Counted from the stretch's first letter, positions 37,693-47,448 are shown. The stretch: 64,000 nt of DNA from Rhodovulum sp. 12E13 (GCF_003340565.1 NZ_QPLK01000003.1:62001-126000); one strand, 5' to 3'. The notes: a model not told the origin generated them from the letters alone. Made by a program: numbers and translations.

Positions 37693-39108
37693 ATGTCGGA
37701 TTTCCGCCCCTTCGAGACCCGCGTGACCGAGGAAGACGCCCGCGCCGCCCTGCGCGCGGCGACCGAGGGCGCCGACGACGGCGAGCTGTTCCTCGAGCGG
37801 CGCCGCTCCGAGGTGCTGTCGTTCGACGACGGCCGCCTGCGCACGGCGAGCTTCGATGCGGCCGAGGGCTTCGGCCTGCGCGCCGTCAGGGGCGAGACGG
37901 CCGGCTACGCCCATTCGACCGAGATCAGCGCTCAGGCGATCGCCCGCGCGGCCGAGACGGCGCGGCTCGCCGTGGGCGACGGCGGCGGCACGCTGGCAGA
38001 GGCGCCGCGGGCGACCAACCGGCGCCTCTACGACGACGCCGACCCGATCGGCGCGGCCGCCTTCGCCGCAAAGGTCGACTGCCTGCGCGAGATCGACGCT
38101 TTCGCCCGCGGGCTCGACCCGCGCGTCGTGCAGGTGAGCGCGACCCTCGCCGCGAGCCACCAGGAGGTCGCGATCCTGCGCCCCGACGGCCATCTCGTGC
38201 AGGATGTCCGGCCGATGACGCGCCTGAACGTCTCGGTCATAGCCGAGGAGGGCGGCCGGCGCGAGCAGGGCGGCACAGGCGGCGGCGGGCGCACGGCGCT
38301 GGCGCTCCTGCTGGACCGGCCCCGCTGGGAGGGGATGGTGCGCGAGGCCCTGCGCATCGCGCTCGTCAACCTCGGCGCCGAGGCCGCCCCTGCCGGCGTG
38401 ATGGACGTCGTGCTGGGCCCCGGCTGGCCGGGCATCCTGCTGCACGAGGCGATCGGGCACGGGCTCGAGGGCGATTTCAACCGCAAGAAGCACTCTGCCT
38501 TTGCCGGCCTCATGGGGCAACAGGTGGCGGCCCGCGGCGTCACCGTGCTCGACGACGGCACGCTGCCCGGGCGGCGCGGCTCGATCACCGTCGACGACGA
38601 GGGCACGCCCTCGGGCCGCAACGTGCTGATCGAGGACGGCGTTCTGACGGGCTACATGCAGGACCGGCAGAATGCCCGCCTGATGGGGGTGGAGGCCACC
38701 GGCAACGGGCGCCGGCAGAGCTACGCGCACCCGCCCATGCCGCGGATGACCAACACCTACATGCTGGCCGGTCCGCACGACCCGAAGGATATCGTGGCCG
38801 GCCTCGAGGACGGGATCTACGCCGTGGGCTTCGGCGGCGGGCAGGTCGACATCACCAACGGCAAGTTCGTGTTTTCCTGCACCGAAGCGTATCGCGTGAA
38901 GAACGGCGTCGTCGGTGCGCCGGTCAAGGGGGCCACCCTGATCGGCGACGGCGCGACGGCGCTGCGCCATGTCGAGGCGGTGGGCGACGACCTCGAGCTC
39001 GACCCCGGCATCGGCAATTGCGGAAAGGCCGGCCAGTGGGTGCCGGTCTGCGTGGGACAGCCGACGCTCAGGATCGGCGGGCTGACGGTGGGCGGCGCAG
39101 AGGCCTGA
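37693..39108 (+). CDS. tldD: Metalloprotease TldD
   Basis: TldD forms a heterodimeric zinc protease with TldE (PmbA) that processes modified peptides such as microcin B17 and degrades unfolded peptides. It has 471 residues. The zinc motif HExxxH is in [20 protein letters not shown]. The C-terminal blocks [31 protein letters not shown] and [20 protein letters not shown] are typical. pmbA is not in the window. Start at the ATG MSDFRPF. Confidence 0.96.
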   Translation: MSDFRPFETRVTEEDARAALRAATEGADDGELFLERRRSEVLSFDDGRLRTASFDAAEGFGLRAVRGETAGYAHSTEISAQAIARAAETARLAVGDGGGTLAEAPRATNRRLYDDADPIGAAAFAAKVDCLREIDAFARGLDPRVVQVSATLAASHQEVAILRPDGHLVQDVRPMTRLNVSVIAEEGGRREQGGTGGGGRTALALLLDRPRWEGMVREALRIALVNLGAEAAPAGVMDVVLGPGWPGILLHEAIGHGLEGDFNRKKHSAFAGLMGQQVAARGVTVLDDGTLPGRRGSITVDDEGTPSGRNVLIEDGVLTGYMQDRQNARLMGVEATGNGRRQSYAHPPMPRMTNTYMLAGPHDPKDIVAGLEDGIYAVGFGGGQVDITNGKFVFSCTEAYRVKNGVVGAPVKGATLIGDGATALRHVEAVGDDLELDPGIGNCGKAGQWVPVCVGQPTLRIGGLTVGGAEA

Positions 39109-39195
39109 GCGAGCCGGGTTCTACGAGCGAAAGAATCGCGGGATTTCCGGAGGTTGCGCGAATTGTCGGAAAATTTCGCCGCAGCCTGGGTCCCG

Positions 39196-39212
39196 TTTAC
39201 CAGTGGTTAACC
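39196..39212 (+). promoter_or_regulatory. CtrA-box-like site upstream of dprA
   Basis: TTTA-N7-TTAACC, one mismatch from the alphaproteobacterial CtrA consensus TTAA-N7-TTAAC. It is 45 bp before the dprA start. In Rhodobacter capsulatus CtrA controls dprA and other competence genes used for gene-transfer-agent uptake, so the position makes sense. Confidence 0.5.
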
Positions 39213-39257
39213 GGTTCACCATAGAACAGGAGGTGCAAGAGACGGAGCGGCGGCAGG

Positions 39258-40574
39258 TTGGATTTGTTTTCTTCCCCACCCCCCCTCGCACCACCCACCT
39301 CGGAAGGAAATGAGCTGTCGTGGCTTCGTCTCTTGCGCTCCCGCCGGGTGGGCCCCGCGACATTCCGCAGACTGATCGCCGAGGCTGAGGGGTCGGCCAC
39401 CGACGCCCTCGCCGAATTGCCGAAGGTCGCGGCCGCCGCAGGGGTCGACGACTACACCCCCTGCCCCCCGGCACAGGCCCGTGCCGAGCTCGAGGCCGGC
39501 CGCCGCGCCGGCGCCGTGCCGCTCTTTCTCGACCATCCCGCCTTTCCCCCGATGCTGCGCGACCAGGTCGACGCGCCTCCGCTCCTCTGGGCGCGGGGCG
39601 AACTGTCGCTGCTGGCCCGGCCCGCGATCGGCCTTGTCGGCGCGCGCAACGCCTCGTCGCTCGGCCTGCGGATGGCGCGCAGCCTCGCCCGCGGCCTCGG
39701 CGCGGCGGGTCTCGTCACCGTTTCGGGCCTCGCCCGCGGCATCGACGCAGCCGCCCACGAAGCCAGTCTCGACACCGGCACGATCGCCGTGCTGGCGGGC
39801 GGGGTCGACGTGCCGTACCCGCCAGAGAACGAGGGCCTGATGCGTCGCATCGCCGAGGCGGGCCTCGTCGTCTCCGAGATGCCGCCGGGCCTGCGCCCGC
39901 AGGCCCGCCACTTCCCCCGCCGCAACCGCATCATCGCCGCGCTCGGCCGCGCGCTGGTGGTCGTCGAGGCGGCGGCCCGCTCGGGCAGCCTGATCACCGC
40001 GCGCGACGCGGCCGATCTGGGGCGCGAGGTGCTCGCCGTGCCCGGTCACCCGTTCGACGCGCGCGCCGCCGGGTGCAACATGCTGATCCGGGACGGCGCG
40101 GCGCTCGTGCGCGGGCCCGACGACGTGCGCGCCGCCCTTGGCCCCGCGATCCCGGCCGAGGCGGCAGCGGCGGCGGCGCCCGCTGTCGAGGCCGCTCGCC
40201 CCGAGGCGGCGCCAACGGCACAGATGCCGCGCCCGCCAATCAACGCCCCGGCGATCCCGACGGGCCCGGACACCGCCCGCCACCGGGGCGCGCCACCGCT
40301 CGCACGCGCGGCCGATGCATCGCGCACACCGCCCGGGCGCCCCCCCGCGGCACGCGCCCGCTCCGGCCAGCCGGACGGCCCGACGCGCGCTTCCCTGCCG
40401 AGGGGCGCAGCGCGCGCCGCGATTCTCGAGCGTCTCGGCGCCTCACCGGTCGACGAGGATTCGCTGTTGCGCGACAGCGGCCTCGCGCGCCCCTCCTTCG
40501 CCGCCACCCTCACCGAACTCGAGATGGACGGGTTGGTGCGCCGCGCCCCGGGCGGGCTGCTCTCGCGCGGCTGA
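39258..40574 (+). CDS. dprA: DNA-processing protein DprA
   Basis: Loads RecA on incoming single-stranded DNA during transformation or GTA-mediated transfer. It has 438 residues. The Rossmann-like core shows IGLVGARNASSLGLRMARSL, TVSGLARGIDAAAHEASLDT and LSEMPPG-like VVSEMPPGLRPQARHFPRRN, with ARSGSLITARDAADLGREVL. An Ala/Pro-rich linker (about residues 295-375) leads to a C-terminal winged helix (DEDSLLRDSGLARPSFAATL). The start is a TTG (MDLFSSPP); no ATG is near, and GGAG lies about 10 nt upstream. A CtrA-like box lies before it. Confidence 0.93.
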   Translation: MDLFSSPPPLAPPTSEGNELSWLRLLRSRRVGPATFRRLIAEAEGSATDALAELPKVAAAAGVDDYTPCPPAQARAELEAGRRAGAVPLFLDHPAFPPMLRDQVDAPPLLWARGELSLLARPAIGLVGARNASSLGLRMARSLARGLGAAGLVTVSGLARGIDAAAHEASLDTGTIAVLAGGVDVPYPPENEGLMRRIAEAGLVVSEMPPGLRPQARHFPRRNRIIAALGRALVVVEAAARSGSLITARDAADLGREVLAVPGHPFDARAAGCNMLIRDGAALVRGPDDVRAALGPAIPAEAAAAAAPAVEAARPEAAPTAQMPRPPINAPAIPTGPDTARHRGAPPLARAADASRTPPGRPPAARARSGQPDGPTRASLPRGAARAAILERLGASPVDEDSLLRDSGLARPSFAATLTELEMDGLVRRAPGGLLSRG

Positions 40575-40756
40575 GCCGGGCGGAGCGGCCCCCGGGGCAA
40601 GCCCTATCTCGTGACGCCGGCGCGCGCGGGTCGGAGAGCGGCGCCCCCTGCCCCACCGCCGCCTCGCCCGTGCCGTGGCGGGGCGGATTGACAAGGCGCG
40701 GCGCCCCCCCACATGGTCGCGGGCCGCCACGCAACGCCCGCCGGAAAAGGATTCGC

Positions 40757-43546
40757 ATGCCCGTCGTTGTCGTCGAGTCGCCCGCCAAGGCGAAGAAAAT
40801 AAACGATTATCTCGGCGACGACTACACCGTTCTCGCCTCCTACGGCCATGTCCGCGACCTGCCCTCGAAGGACGGCTCGGTCGACCCCGACCACGATTTC
40901 GAGATGCAGTGGGAGGTGGCGAACGACAGCAAGCAGCATGTCCGGGCCATCGCCGAGGCGCTCAAGACCGACGGCGAGCTCATCCTCGCGACAGACCCCG
41001 ACCGCGAGGGCGAGGCGATCAGCTGGCACCTGACCGAGGCGCTCGCAAAACGCCGCGCGATCAAGAAGGACACGCCCGTCAGCCGCGTCGTCTTCAACGC
41101 CATCACCAGGCAGGCGGTGACGGAGGCGATGCAGAACCCCCGCGACGTCGACATGGAGCTGGTCGAGGCCTATCTCGCCCGCCGCGCGCTCGACTACCTC
41201 GTGGGCTTCAGCCTCTCGCCCATCCTCTGGCGCAAGCTGCCCGGCGCCAAGAGCGCGGGGCGCGTGCAGTCGGTCTGCCTGCGGCTCATCGTCGAGCGCG
41301 AGATGGAGATCGAGGCCTTCCGCCCGCGCGAATACTGGTCGGTCAAGGCGATGCTCGACACGCCGCGCGGCCAGGCGCTCGAGGCTCGGCTGGTGACGCT
41401 GGGGGGGCGGAAGCTCGACCGGTTCGACCTGGCCACTGCCACCGATGCCGAGCTCGCGGTGCAGGCGGTTTCGTCGCGGGCTCTGTCGGTCACCAGCGTC
41501 GAGGCCAAGCCCGCCACGCGCAACCCCGCCGCCCCCTTCATGACCTCGACGCTCCAGCAGGAGGCGAGCCGCAAGTTCGGCCTCGGCGCCAAGGCGACGA
41601 TGGCCGCCGCCCAGCGGCTCTACGAGGCGGGCCTGATCACCTACATGCGGACCGACGGCATCGACATGGCGCCCGAGGCGGTGCATGGCGCGCGCGACGC
41701 GATCAAGGAGTTCTACGGGGGCGACTATGTGCCCAAGAGCCCCCGCATGTACAAGAACAAGGCCAAGAACGCGCAGGAAGCGCACGAATGCATCCGGCCG
41801 ACCGACATGTTCGCCCGCCCCGACCGGGTGAAGCTGTCCGAGCCCGACCAGCGCCGCCTCTACGATCTGATCTGGAAGCGCACGATCGCCTGCCAGATGG
41901 AGGCCGCGCGCCTCGAGCGCACCACCGTCGAGATCGGCAGCGCCGACGGCCAGGTCGGCCTGCGCGCCACGGGCCAGGTGATCCTGTTCGACGGGTTCCT
42001 CAAGGTCTACGAGGAGGGCCGCGACGACGACGAGGGCGAGGATTCGCGCCGGCTGCCGCAGGTGAGCGAGGGCGAGGCGCTCGCGCCCTCGCAGGGCGCG
42101 CTCGAGTCCGAGTTCGCCAAGGCCACGGCGGACGACGAGGGCGCCGCCCGGATCGATGCGGCCAGGGCCATCCTCGGGCTGCAGCATCACACCCAGCCGC
42201 CGCCGCGCTACACCGAGGCGACGCTGGTCAAGAAGATGGAAGAGCTCGGCATCGGCCGCCCCTCGACCTATGCCTCGATCGTCACCACGATCCAGGACCG
42301 GGAATATGTCAGGAAGGACAAGGGCCGCCTGATCCCCGAAGACAAGGGCCGGCTGGTGACGGCCTTTCTCGTCAACTACTTCCGCCGTTACGTGGGATAC
42401 GACTTCACCGCCGCCCTGGAGGAGGAGCTCGACCACGTCTCGGCCGGCGAGGCCGACTGGAAGGAGGTGCTGCGGCGGTTCTGGCGCGACTTCAAGGCGG
42501 CCATCGACGAGACCGCCGAGCTGCGCATCACCGACGTGCTCGAAAAGATCGACGAGGTGCTCGAGCCGCACCTCTTTCCGCCGACCGAGGACGGCTCCGA
42601 CCCGCGCATCTGCCCATTGTGCGGCACCGGGCGCCTCAGCATGCGCACGGCGCGGTCGGGCGGCGCCTTCATCGGCTGCTCGAACTATCCCGAGTGCCGC
42701 TTCACCCGCCCCTTCGGCCCGCCGGGGATGGAGGGCGAGAGCGCGATCGGCCCCGACGGCAAGCTGCTCGGCCACGACGCGGGCGACGCGATCACCCTGC
42801 GCGACGGCCGCTTCGGCCCCTACGTGCAGCGCGGCGAGCCGACCGAAGAGCAGCCCAAGCCGCCGCGCGCCTCGCTGCCAAAGGGCTGGTCGGTCGAGGC
42901 CATGGACCTCGAGAAGGCGCTGCGCCTGCTGTCGCTGCCCCGCCAGATCGGCCCCCATCCCGAAGATGGCGAGCCGGTCGAGGCCGGCATCGGGCGCTAC
43001 GGGCCCTATGTGCGCCACGGCCGCACCTACGCCAACCTGCCCGATGTCGACGAGGTATGGGACGTCGGCATGAACCGCGCGGTCGAGTTGATCGCGGCCA
43101 AGCGCACGCGCGGCCGCCCGGCCGCCGCCGAGCCGCTCAAGAGCCTGGGCGAGCACCCGGAAGCCGGCGGCGAAATGGCCGTGATGGAAGGGCGTTACGG
43201 GCCCTACGTAAAGTGGGGCAAGGTGAATGCAACGCTGCCCAAGGGCACCGATCCGGCCGACGTGACGCCCGAGATGGCCGTCGAGCTGATCGCCGCGAAG
43301 CAGGCGAAGGGCAAGAAGGGCGGCCGGTCTTCGGCGAAGTCCGGGGGCACCAATTCGGGTGGGTCCAAGACGGCGGGGTCCAAGACGGGTGGGTCAAAGT
43401 CGGCGGGGGCGAGGTCGACCTCCGCCAAGGGCGGCGCCAGGAGCGCAGCGGCCAAGACGTCGCCCGCGAAGACGTCCTCCGCAAGAAAGACCTCGGCCAA
43501 GACATCGACGGGCTCGAAGGGCTCCGGCAAGACCGCCGCCGAGTGA
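40757..43546 (+). CDS. topA: DNA topoisomerase I
   Basis: Type IA topoisomerase relaxing negative supercoils. It has 929 residues. Toprim domain at the start (MPVVVVESPAKAKKINDYLG, then ATDPDREGEAISWHL), catalytic tyrosine in GLITYMRTDGID, one zinc-finger domain (CPLCGTGRLSMRT ... CSNYPECRFTRP), then repeated YGPYV-type C-terminal domains (RFGPYVQRGE, RYGPYVRHGR, RYGPYVKWGK). The last ~75 residues are Ser/Lys/Gly/Thr repeats (GGSKTAGSKTGGSKSAG), a basic disordered tail. Start ATG confirmed by the canonical N-terminus. Confidence 0.97.
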   Translation: MPVVVVESPAKAKKINDYLGDDYTVLASYGHVRDLPSKDGSVDPDHDFEMQWEVANDSKQHVRAIAEALKTDGELILATDPDREGEAISWHLTEALAKRRAIKKDTPVSRVVFNAITRQAVTEAMQNPRDVDMELVEAYLARRALDYLVGFSLSPILWRKLPGAKSAGRVQSVCLRLIVEREMEIEAFRPREYWSVKAMLDTPRGQALEARLVTLGGRKLDRFDLATATDAELAVQAVSSRALSVTSVEAKPATRNPAAPFMTSTLQQEASRKFGLGAKATMAAAQRLYEAGLITYMRTDGIDMAPEAVHGARDAIKEFYGGDYVPKSPRMYKNKAKNAQEAHECIRPTDMFARPDRVKLSEPDQRRLYDLIWKRTIACQMEAARLERTTVEIGSADGQVGLRATGQVILFDGFLKVYEEGRDDDEGEDSRRLPQVSEGEALAPSQGALESEFAKATADDEGAARIDAARAILGLQHHTQPPPRYTEATLVKKMEELGIGRPSTYASIVTTIQDREYVRKDKGRLIPEDKGRLVTAFLVNYFRRYVGYDFTAALEEELDHVSAGEADWKEVLRRFWRDFKAAIDETAELRITDVLEKIDEVLEPHLFPPTEDGSDPRICPLCGTGRLSMRTARSGGAFIGCSNYPECRFTRPFGPPGMEGESAIGPDGKLLGHDAGDAITLRDGRFGPYVQRGEPTEEQPKPPRASLPKGWSVEAMDLEKALRLLSLPRQIGPHPEDGEPVEAGIGRYGPYVRHGRTYANLPDVDEVWDVGMNRAVELIAAKRTRGRPAAAEPLKSLGEHPEAGGEMAVMEGRYGPYVKWGKVNATLPKGTDPADVTPEMAVELIAAKQAKGKKGGRSSAKSGGTNSGGSKTAGSKTGGSKSAGARSTSAKGGARSAAAKTSPAKTSSARKTSAKTSTGSKGSGKTAAE

Positions 43547-43693
43547 GAGCGCCGCGCGAAAAATGCGCGCCATCACCCTGACAGGGGCGGTTTTCTTCCG
43601 CGTCTCTCGCCCTGCCGTCTCCAAGGCCCGCCTCGCGCGGGAACGTTCCGCCGCCTCACCTGCTTGCCCCCTAAAGCACAGGAGGACAGGATC

Positions 43694-44059
43694 ATGGACT
43701 GGAACGAGATCGTCGCCAACTGGCCCGCCCTCGCGGGCTCGATCCTCACCCGCTGGCCGGGGGCCGACGAGGACACCGTGCTGGCGATGGATGGCGACCG
43801 GCCCGCCTTCGTGGCCTACGTCTCGCGGCTCGAGAACATCCCCGAGGCCGAAGCGGAGGAGCGGATCGCGCAATGGTCGGAGACGGCGATGCCGGCCGAT
43901 GCCCGCATGGCGCCGGTGCGCGACAGCCAGACGATCCGCGAGGCGGGCGCCGAACTGCCGCCGGGCGAGGAGCCGCTCGACGCCGACGAGCAGTTCGGCG
44001 ACGAGGCAGATGGCGCGCGCACTGTCCCCGACCCGCCGATCGGGCGGACGGAAGGCTGA
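43694..44059 (+). CDS. CsbD-like small stress protein (divergent)
   Basis: A 121-residue acidic protein with GGAGGAC before the ATG. Residues 1-64 (MDWNEIVANWPALAGSILTR ... EAEERIAQWSE) follow the layout of the CsbD/YjbJ family: an N-terminal W, a middle D-D-GxR block (VLAMDGDRPAFVAYVSRLEN) and the terminal EAExxxxxW. The similarity is only moderate. The remaining 57 residues are acidic and Pro-rich. Family members are general-stress induced with unknown function. It is convergent with rpsI. Confidence 0.6.
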   Translation: MDWNEIVANWPALAGSILTRWPGADEDTVLAMDGDRPAFVAYVSRLENIPEAEAEERIAQWSETAMPADARMAPVRDSQTIREAGAELPPGEEPLDADEQFGDEADGARTVPDPPIGRTEG

Positions 44060-44102
44060 GCGCGGTCTTCTTCCACCACAGGACCGGCCCCGCCACGAAA
44101 AA

Positions 44103-44125
44103 GGGGAGCGCCCGCGGCGCTCCCC
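44103..44125 (-). terminator. Rho-independent terminator of rplM-rpsI
   Basis: GGGGAGCGCC-CGC-GGCGCTCCCC, a perfect 10-bp stem, followed on the minus strand by TTTTT. It lies 23 nt past the rpsI stop. Confidence 0.85.
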
Positions 44126-44147
44126 CGAACCATTCCGGCGCCCCGTG

Positions 44148-44642
44148 TCAGCGCTTGGAGAACTGGAAGGAGCGGCGGGCCTTGCGGCGGCCGTACTTCT
44201 TGCGCTCGACCACGCGGCTGTCGCGGGTGAGAAAGCCCGCCGCCTTGAGCGCCGGCCGCAGCGCGGGATCGTAGAGCTGCAGAGCGCGGGAGATGCCGTG
44301 CTTGACCGCGCCCGCCTGCCCCGACAGGCCGCCGCCCTTGACGGTGCACATCACGTCGAACTGGTCCTCGACGCCGGCGACCTGGAAGGGCTGCCGCAGG
44401 ATCAGCTGCTGCACGGGGCGGGCGAAATAGACCGCCATTTCCTTGCCATTGACGACCACGCGGCCCGAGCCCGGCTTGATCCAGACCCGCGCGGTCGCGT
44501 CCTTGCGGCGGCCGGTGGCGTAGGAGCGGCCGAACTCGTCGCGCACGGGCTCGCGCGGGGCCTCGGCCTCGGCCATCGCGGCGGCATCGGTGCCGGAGGC
44601 GACCTCGTTCAGCTCGGCGAGGGATTTCACTTCTTCGGCCAT
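44148..44642 (-). CDS. rpsI: 30S ribosomal protein S9
   Basis: A 164-residue S9 with an N-terminal extension of about 35 acidic residues before [20 protein letters not shown], which is usual in alphaproteobacteria. The C-terminus [17 protein letters not shown] reaches the P-site tRNA. The start codon is 2 nt from the rplM stop. It ends at a clear terminator. Confidence 0.98.
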   Translation of the reverse strand: MAEEVKSLAELNEVASGTDAAAMAEAEAPREPVRDEFGRSYATGRRKDATARVWIKPGSGRVVVNGKEMAVYFARPVQQLILRQPFQVAGVEDQFDVMCTVKGGGLSGQAGAVKHGISRALQLYDPALRPALKAAGFLTRDSRVVERKKYGRRKARRSFQFSKR

Positions 44643-44644
44643 GC

Positions 44645-45106
44645 TCACGCGCTCCGGGTGTTCTTGGCGTTCATCGACTTCACGTCGACCACTTCGGGCG
44701 ATTGCGCCTCGTGCGGGTGCTCGGCCCCGGCATAGACGCGCAGGTTGGTCATCTGCTGGCGCGACAGCCGGTTGCCCGGCAGCATCCGCTTGACGGCCTG
44801 CATGACCACGCGCTCGGGGTGCTTTCCCTCGAGGATCTCCTGCGTGGTCTTCGACTTGATGCCGCCCGGGTAGCCGGTGTGCCAGTAATGCGGCTTCTGC
44901 CGCTTCTTGCCGGTGATCTGCACCTTGTCGGCGTTGATGACGATCACGTTGTCGCCCATGTCCATGTGCGGGGTGAAGGTCGCCTTGTGCTTGCCGCGCA
45001 GGCGCATGGCGACGATCGAGGCGAGGCGGCCGAGCACGACACCCTCGGCGTCGATCACCACCCATTTCTTCTCGATGTCCGCCGGGGTCGCGGTGTAGGT
45101 CTTCAT
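44645..45106 (-). CDS. rplM: 50S ribosomal protein L13
   Basis: A 153-residue L13 beginning [20 protein letters not shown]. Further blocks are [20 protein letters not shown] and GMLPxxRL-like [20 protein letters not shown]. It is the first gene of the rplM-rpsI operon, with a good promoter at 45175-45202. Confidence 0.98.
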   Translation of the reverse strand: MKTYTATPADIEKKWVVIDAEGVVLGRLASIVAMRLRGKHKATFTPHMDMGDNVIVINADKVQITGKKRQKPHYWHTGYPGGIKSKTTQEILEGKHPERVVMQAVKRMLPGNRLSRQQMTNLRVYAGAEHPHEAQSPEVVDVKSMNAKNTRSA

Positions 45107-45174
45107 GATGGGTCCCGTGAACTGAGAGGCGGGGCACGCCGGAAGCGGCCCCGCCCATGAATTCGGATGGCGCC

Positions 45175-45202
45175 GTTCTACGCCCCGCCGAAGCACAGTC
45201 AA
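45175..45202 (-). promoter_or_regulatory. Sigma-70-type promoter for rplM-rpsI
   Basis: Minus-strand TTGACT (45202-45197), 16-nt spacer, TAGAAC (45180-45175). The predicted start near 45168 gives a leader of about 60 nt. Confidence 0.6.
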
Positions 45203-45250
45203 GAGCCAAAGAGGCAAAAAACGCCACGTTTTGCAGTCGCTTGCAATGCA

Positions 45251-45264
45251 GGTATCATAATACC
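45251..45264. promoter_or_regulatory. Small palindrome with CATAAT, speD side
   Basis: GGTAT-CATA-ATACC, a 5-bp dyad. CATAAT inside it (45256-45261) resembles a -10 element for the plus strand, with TTGCAG (45231-45236) 19 nt upstream. It might be the speD promoter and operator. Confidence 0.35.
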
Positions 45265-45371
45265 GCCCTCTCGACGACCCGCGCCGCGCCCGGCCGGGCT
45301 TGTTGCGTCACGCACACACCGGATTTTCACGCCCCGCCCCTATCCGGGGCTTGATCGAATCCCTCGCCCCG

Positions 45372-45434
45372 CTTAGGTGCCCCCGCACATCGGGACCGAT
45401 CCCAACTTCGAGCAGGCTTCGGGGGGGCGCTAAG
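45372..45434 (+). ncRNA. Possible structured 5' leader of speD
   Basis: The segments CTTAGGTGCCCCC (45372-45384) and GGGGGCGCTAAG (45423-45434) can pair as a stem of about 12 bp with one bulged G. They enclose 38 nt that contains a small GGGA-CCGA-TCCC hairpin (45392-45403). The stem ends 41 nt before the speD start. No known riboswitch class is recognised; it may be chance pairing in GC-rich DNA. Confidence 0.3.
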
Positions 45435-45475
45435 GGACCGACTGGAACGCACTTCTGGCTGAAAGGGGGACCGTC

Positions 45476-45979
45476 ATGTATGACGCCGACCTCTTCCAAC
45501 TGGGGTCCGGTCTGGCAACAGGCGCCCAAGCGGAAGATACCACCGACACTCTCCGTGCGCGGCTCGACACGCTCGTCGACGCCGACCGCGAGGATCATTT
45601 CATTCGCCGCGACGGCCGCGTCTATGCGGGCACGCACCTGATCATCGAGGTGGTCGACGGCACCGGGCTCGACGACGAGGCACGCATCCAGCAGGCCTTC
45701 CGCGACTGCGTGGCGGAATGCGGGGCGACGCTGCTGCACATCCACACCCACAAGTTCTCGCCGCAGGGGGTCTCGGGCGTGGCGGTGCTGGCCGAGAGCC
45801 ATATCAGCGTCCACACCTGGCCCGAGATCGGCTACGGCGCGTTCGACGTGTTCATGTGCGGCGACGCTGCGCCGTGGCGCGCGGTCGAGGTGCTCGCCCG
45901 CGCCTTCGAGACGGCCGACGTGCGAGTGAAGGAGCTGCTGCGCGGCGACGGCCTCGTGCCGCAGAGCGAGGCCGCCTGA
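45476..45979 (+). CDS. speD: S-adenosylmethionine decarboxylase proenzyme
   Basis: Supplies decarboxylated AdoMet for spermidine synthesis. It has 167 residues, class 1B (small bacterial/archaeal) type. The self-cleavage site giving the pyruvoyl group is the Glu-Ser in AESHISVHTWPE; downstream GYGAFDVFMCGDA is the other conserved block. The ATG has AAGGGGG upstream. It is followed by speE after 157 nt, and the two act in sequence. Confidence 0.95.
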   Translation: MYDADLFQLGSGLATGAQAEDTTDTLRARLDTLVDADREDHFIRRDGRVYAGTHLIIEVVDGTGLDDEARIQQAFRDCVAECGATLLHIHTHKFSPQGVSGVAVLAESHISVHTWPEIGYGAFDVFMCGDAAPWRAVEVLARAFETADVRVKELLRGDGLVPQSEAA

Positions 45980-46136
45980 ACGCCGCTCCGCAGGCGGATG
46001 ACGGCAGACGGATGACGGGCCGCTCCGCAGGGGCGGCCCGACCCCGCAGGTCATGCGCCACCCGCCCGGTTGAGCCTGCCGGCCGCATCGCCCATGGTCG
46101 CGCGCGATCGAGGCCCGATCGAGGAGGGAATCGCCC

Positions 46137-46994
46137 ATGACCGACATGGCCGGCTGGTCCGTCGAGACGCTCCACCCCGAATACGCCCAGGCCCTGCGCG
46201 AGGACGAGCTGCTCTACGACAGCCAGACGGAGCACCAGCGCCTGCGCGTCTTCCGCAACGCGCGGTTCGGCAAGGTGCTGACGCTCGACGGCGTGGTGCA
46301 GGTGACCGAGGCCGACAACTTCGTCTATCACGAGATGCTGACGCATGTGCCGATCCTCGCCCACGGCGGGGCGAAGCGGGTGGCGATCGTCGGCGGCGGC
46401 GACGGTGGCATGGCGCGCGCCGCGCTCGACCATGCCTCGGTCGAGCGCGTCACGATGATCGAGATCGACGCGGGCGTGGTGGAGTTCTCGAAGACATACC
46501 TGCCCGAGATCTCGCGCGGTGCGTTCGACGACCCGCGCCTCGAGCTGGTGATCGCCGATGGCGCGGCCTTCATGCGGGAGAGTGGCGATACCTTCGACGT
46601 GATCATCGTCGATTCGACCGATCCGGTGGGGCCGGGCGAGGTGCTGTTCACCGACACCTTCTACGGCCACGCCCGCGAGCGGCTGAGCGAGGGCGGCATC
46701 CTCGTCACGCAGAACGGCGTGCCCTTCATGCAGCCCGACGAGTTGACGAACACGATGCGCGCGTTCCGGGCGCTGTTCCGCGACTGGGGCTGCTACCTCG
46801 CCACGGTGCCGACATATGCCGGCGGGCCGATGGCCTTCGGCTGGGCGACCGACGGGGTGGCGCGCGACGCGGCGATGCAGACGCTGAAGGCGCGCTACGC
46901 CGCCGCCGGCCTCTCCACGCTCTATTACACGCCCGAGGTGCACAAGGCGGCCTTCGCCCTGCCCGGCTACGTCAAGGCGCTGATGCCCGAGTGA
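46137..46994 (+). CDS. speE: Spermidine synthase
   Basis: Aminopropyltransferase making spermidine from putrescine and decarboxylated AdoMet. It has 285 residues. The AdoMet motif is AIVGGGDGGMARAALDH; the catalytic aspartates lie in IIVDSTDPVGPGEVLFT. YDSQTEHQRLRVFRNARFGK and DGVVQVTEADNFVYHEMLTH give the substrate site. Preceded by speD; convergent with a thioesterase gene 7 nt away. Confidence 0.97.
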   Translation: MTDMAGWSVETLHPEYAQALREDELLYDSQTEHQRLRVFRNARFGKVLTLDGVVQVTEADNFVYHEMLTHVPILAHGGAKRVAIVGGGDGGMARAALDHASVERVTMIEIDAGVVEFSKTYLPEISRGAFDDPRLELVIADGAAFMRESGDTFDVIIVDSTDPVGPGEVLFTDTFYGHARERLSEGGILVTQNGVPFMQPDELTNTMRAFRALFRDWGCYLATVPTYAGGPMAFGWATDGVARDAAMQTLKARYAAAGLSTLYYTPEVHKAAFALPGYVKALMPE

Positions 46995-47001
46995 CCCGCG
47001 G

Positions 47002-47448
47002 CTACCGCCTGGGCGGGATCGAATAGGTCAGCGAGGCCCGCGCCACCGGGCCGTCGAGCCCCGGCGCCTCGATCAGCGCGTCGCCCACCGCCAGCACGCG
47101 GCCGAGCTTGAGCACGCGCGCCGTGCAGGTCAGCCGCGCCCCCGCCGGCGGCTTGCGCATGAAGTCGATCGAGACGTTGGTGGTGACCGCGAGCGCCTCG
47201 GGCCCGACCCGGGCGAGCACGGCGAGGTACATCGCCACGTCGGCCAGCGCGAACATCGTGGGCCCCGAGACGGTGCCGCCGGGGCGCAAGTGACGCTCGG
47301 CCGTCTCCAGCGCCACCACCACCCGGTCGGGCGCGGCCGTCTCGACGGTGAAATCGGCGGCGACCTGGGGGAACGCCTCGCCGAGGAAGGTCTGCAAGGC
47401 GGCGCGGTCCATCGCCAGCCCCGACCTGTCCGAGTTGTCGTCGCGCAT
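47002..47448 (-). CDS. PaaI-family hotdog thioesterase
   Basis: A 148-residue hotdog-fold protein: RHLRPGGTVSGPTMFALADV holds the usual G-x-G-PTMFALAD block, and AVTTNVSIDFMRKPPAG the second. Family members hydrolyse acyl-CoA thioesters. It starts at MRDDNSDR with a strong GGAGG site. It is divergent from the crotonase gene (58-nt gap), so a joint role in acyl-CoA metabolism is plausible but unproven. Confidence 0.9.
   Translation of the reverse strand: MRDDNSDRSGLAMDRAALQTFLGEAFPQVAADFTVETAAPDRVVVALETAERHLRPGGTVSGPTMFALADVAMYLAVLARVGPEALAVTTNVSIDFMRKPPAGARLTCTARVLKLGRVLAVGDALIEAPGLDGPVARASLTYSIPPRR

Larger units (their letters stand above)
45107..45475. other. 369-nt divergent region between rplM and speD
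   Basis: Holds the rplM promoter (45175-45202), a small palindrome (45251-45264) and a possible structured leader before speD (45372-45434). No gene is supported in it. Confidence 0.5.
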
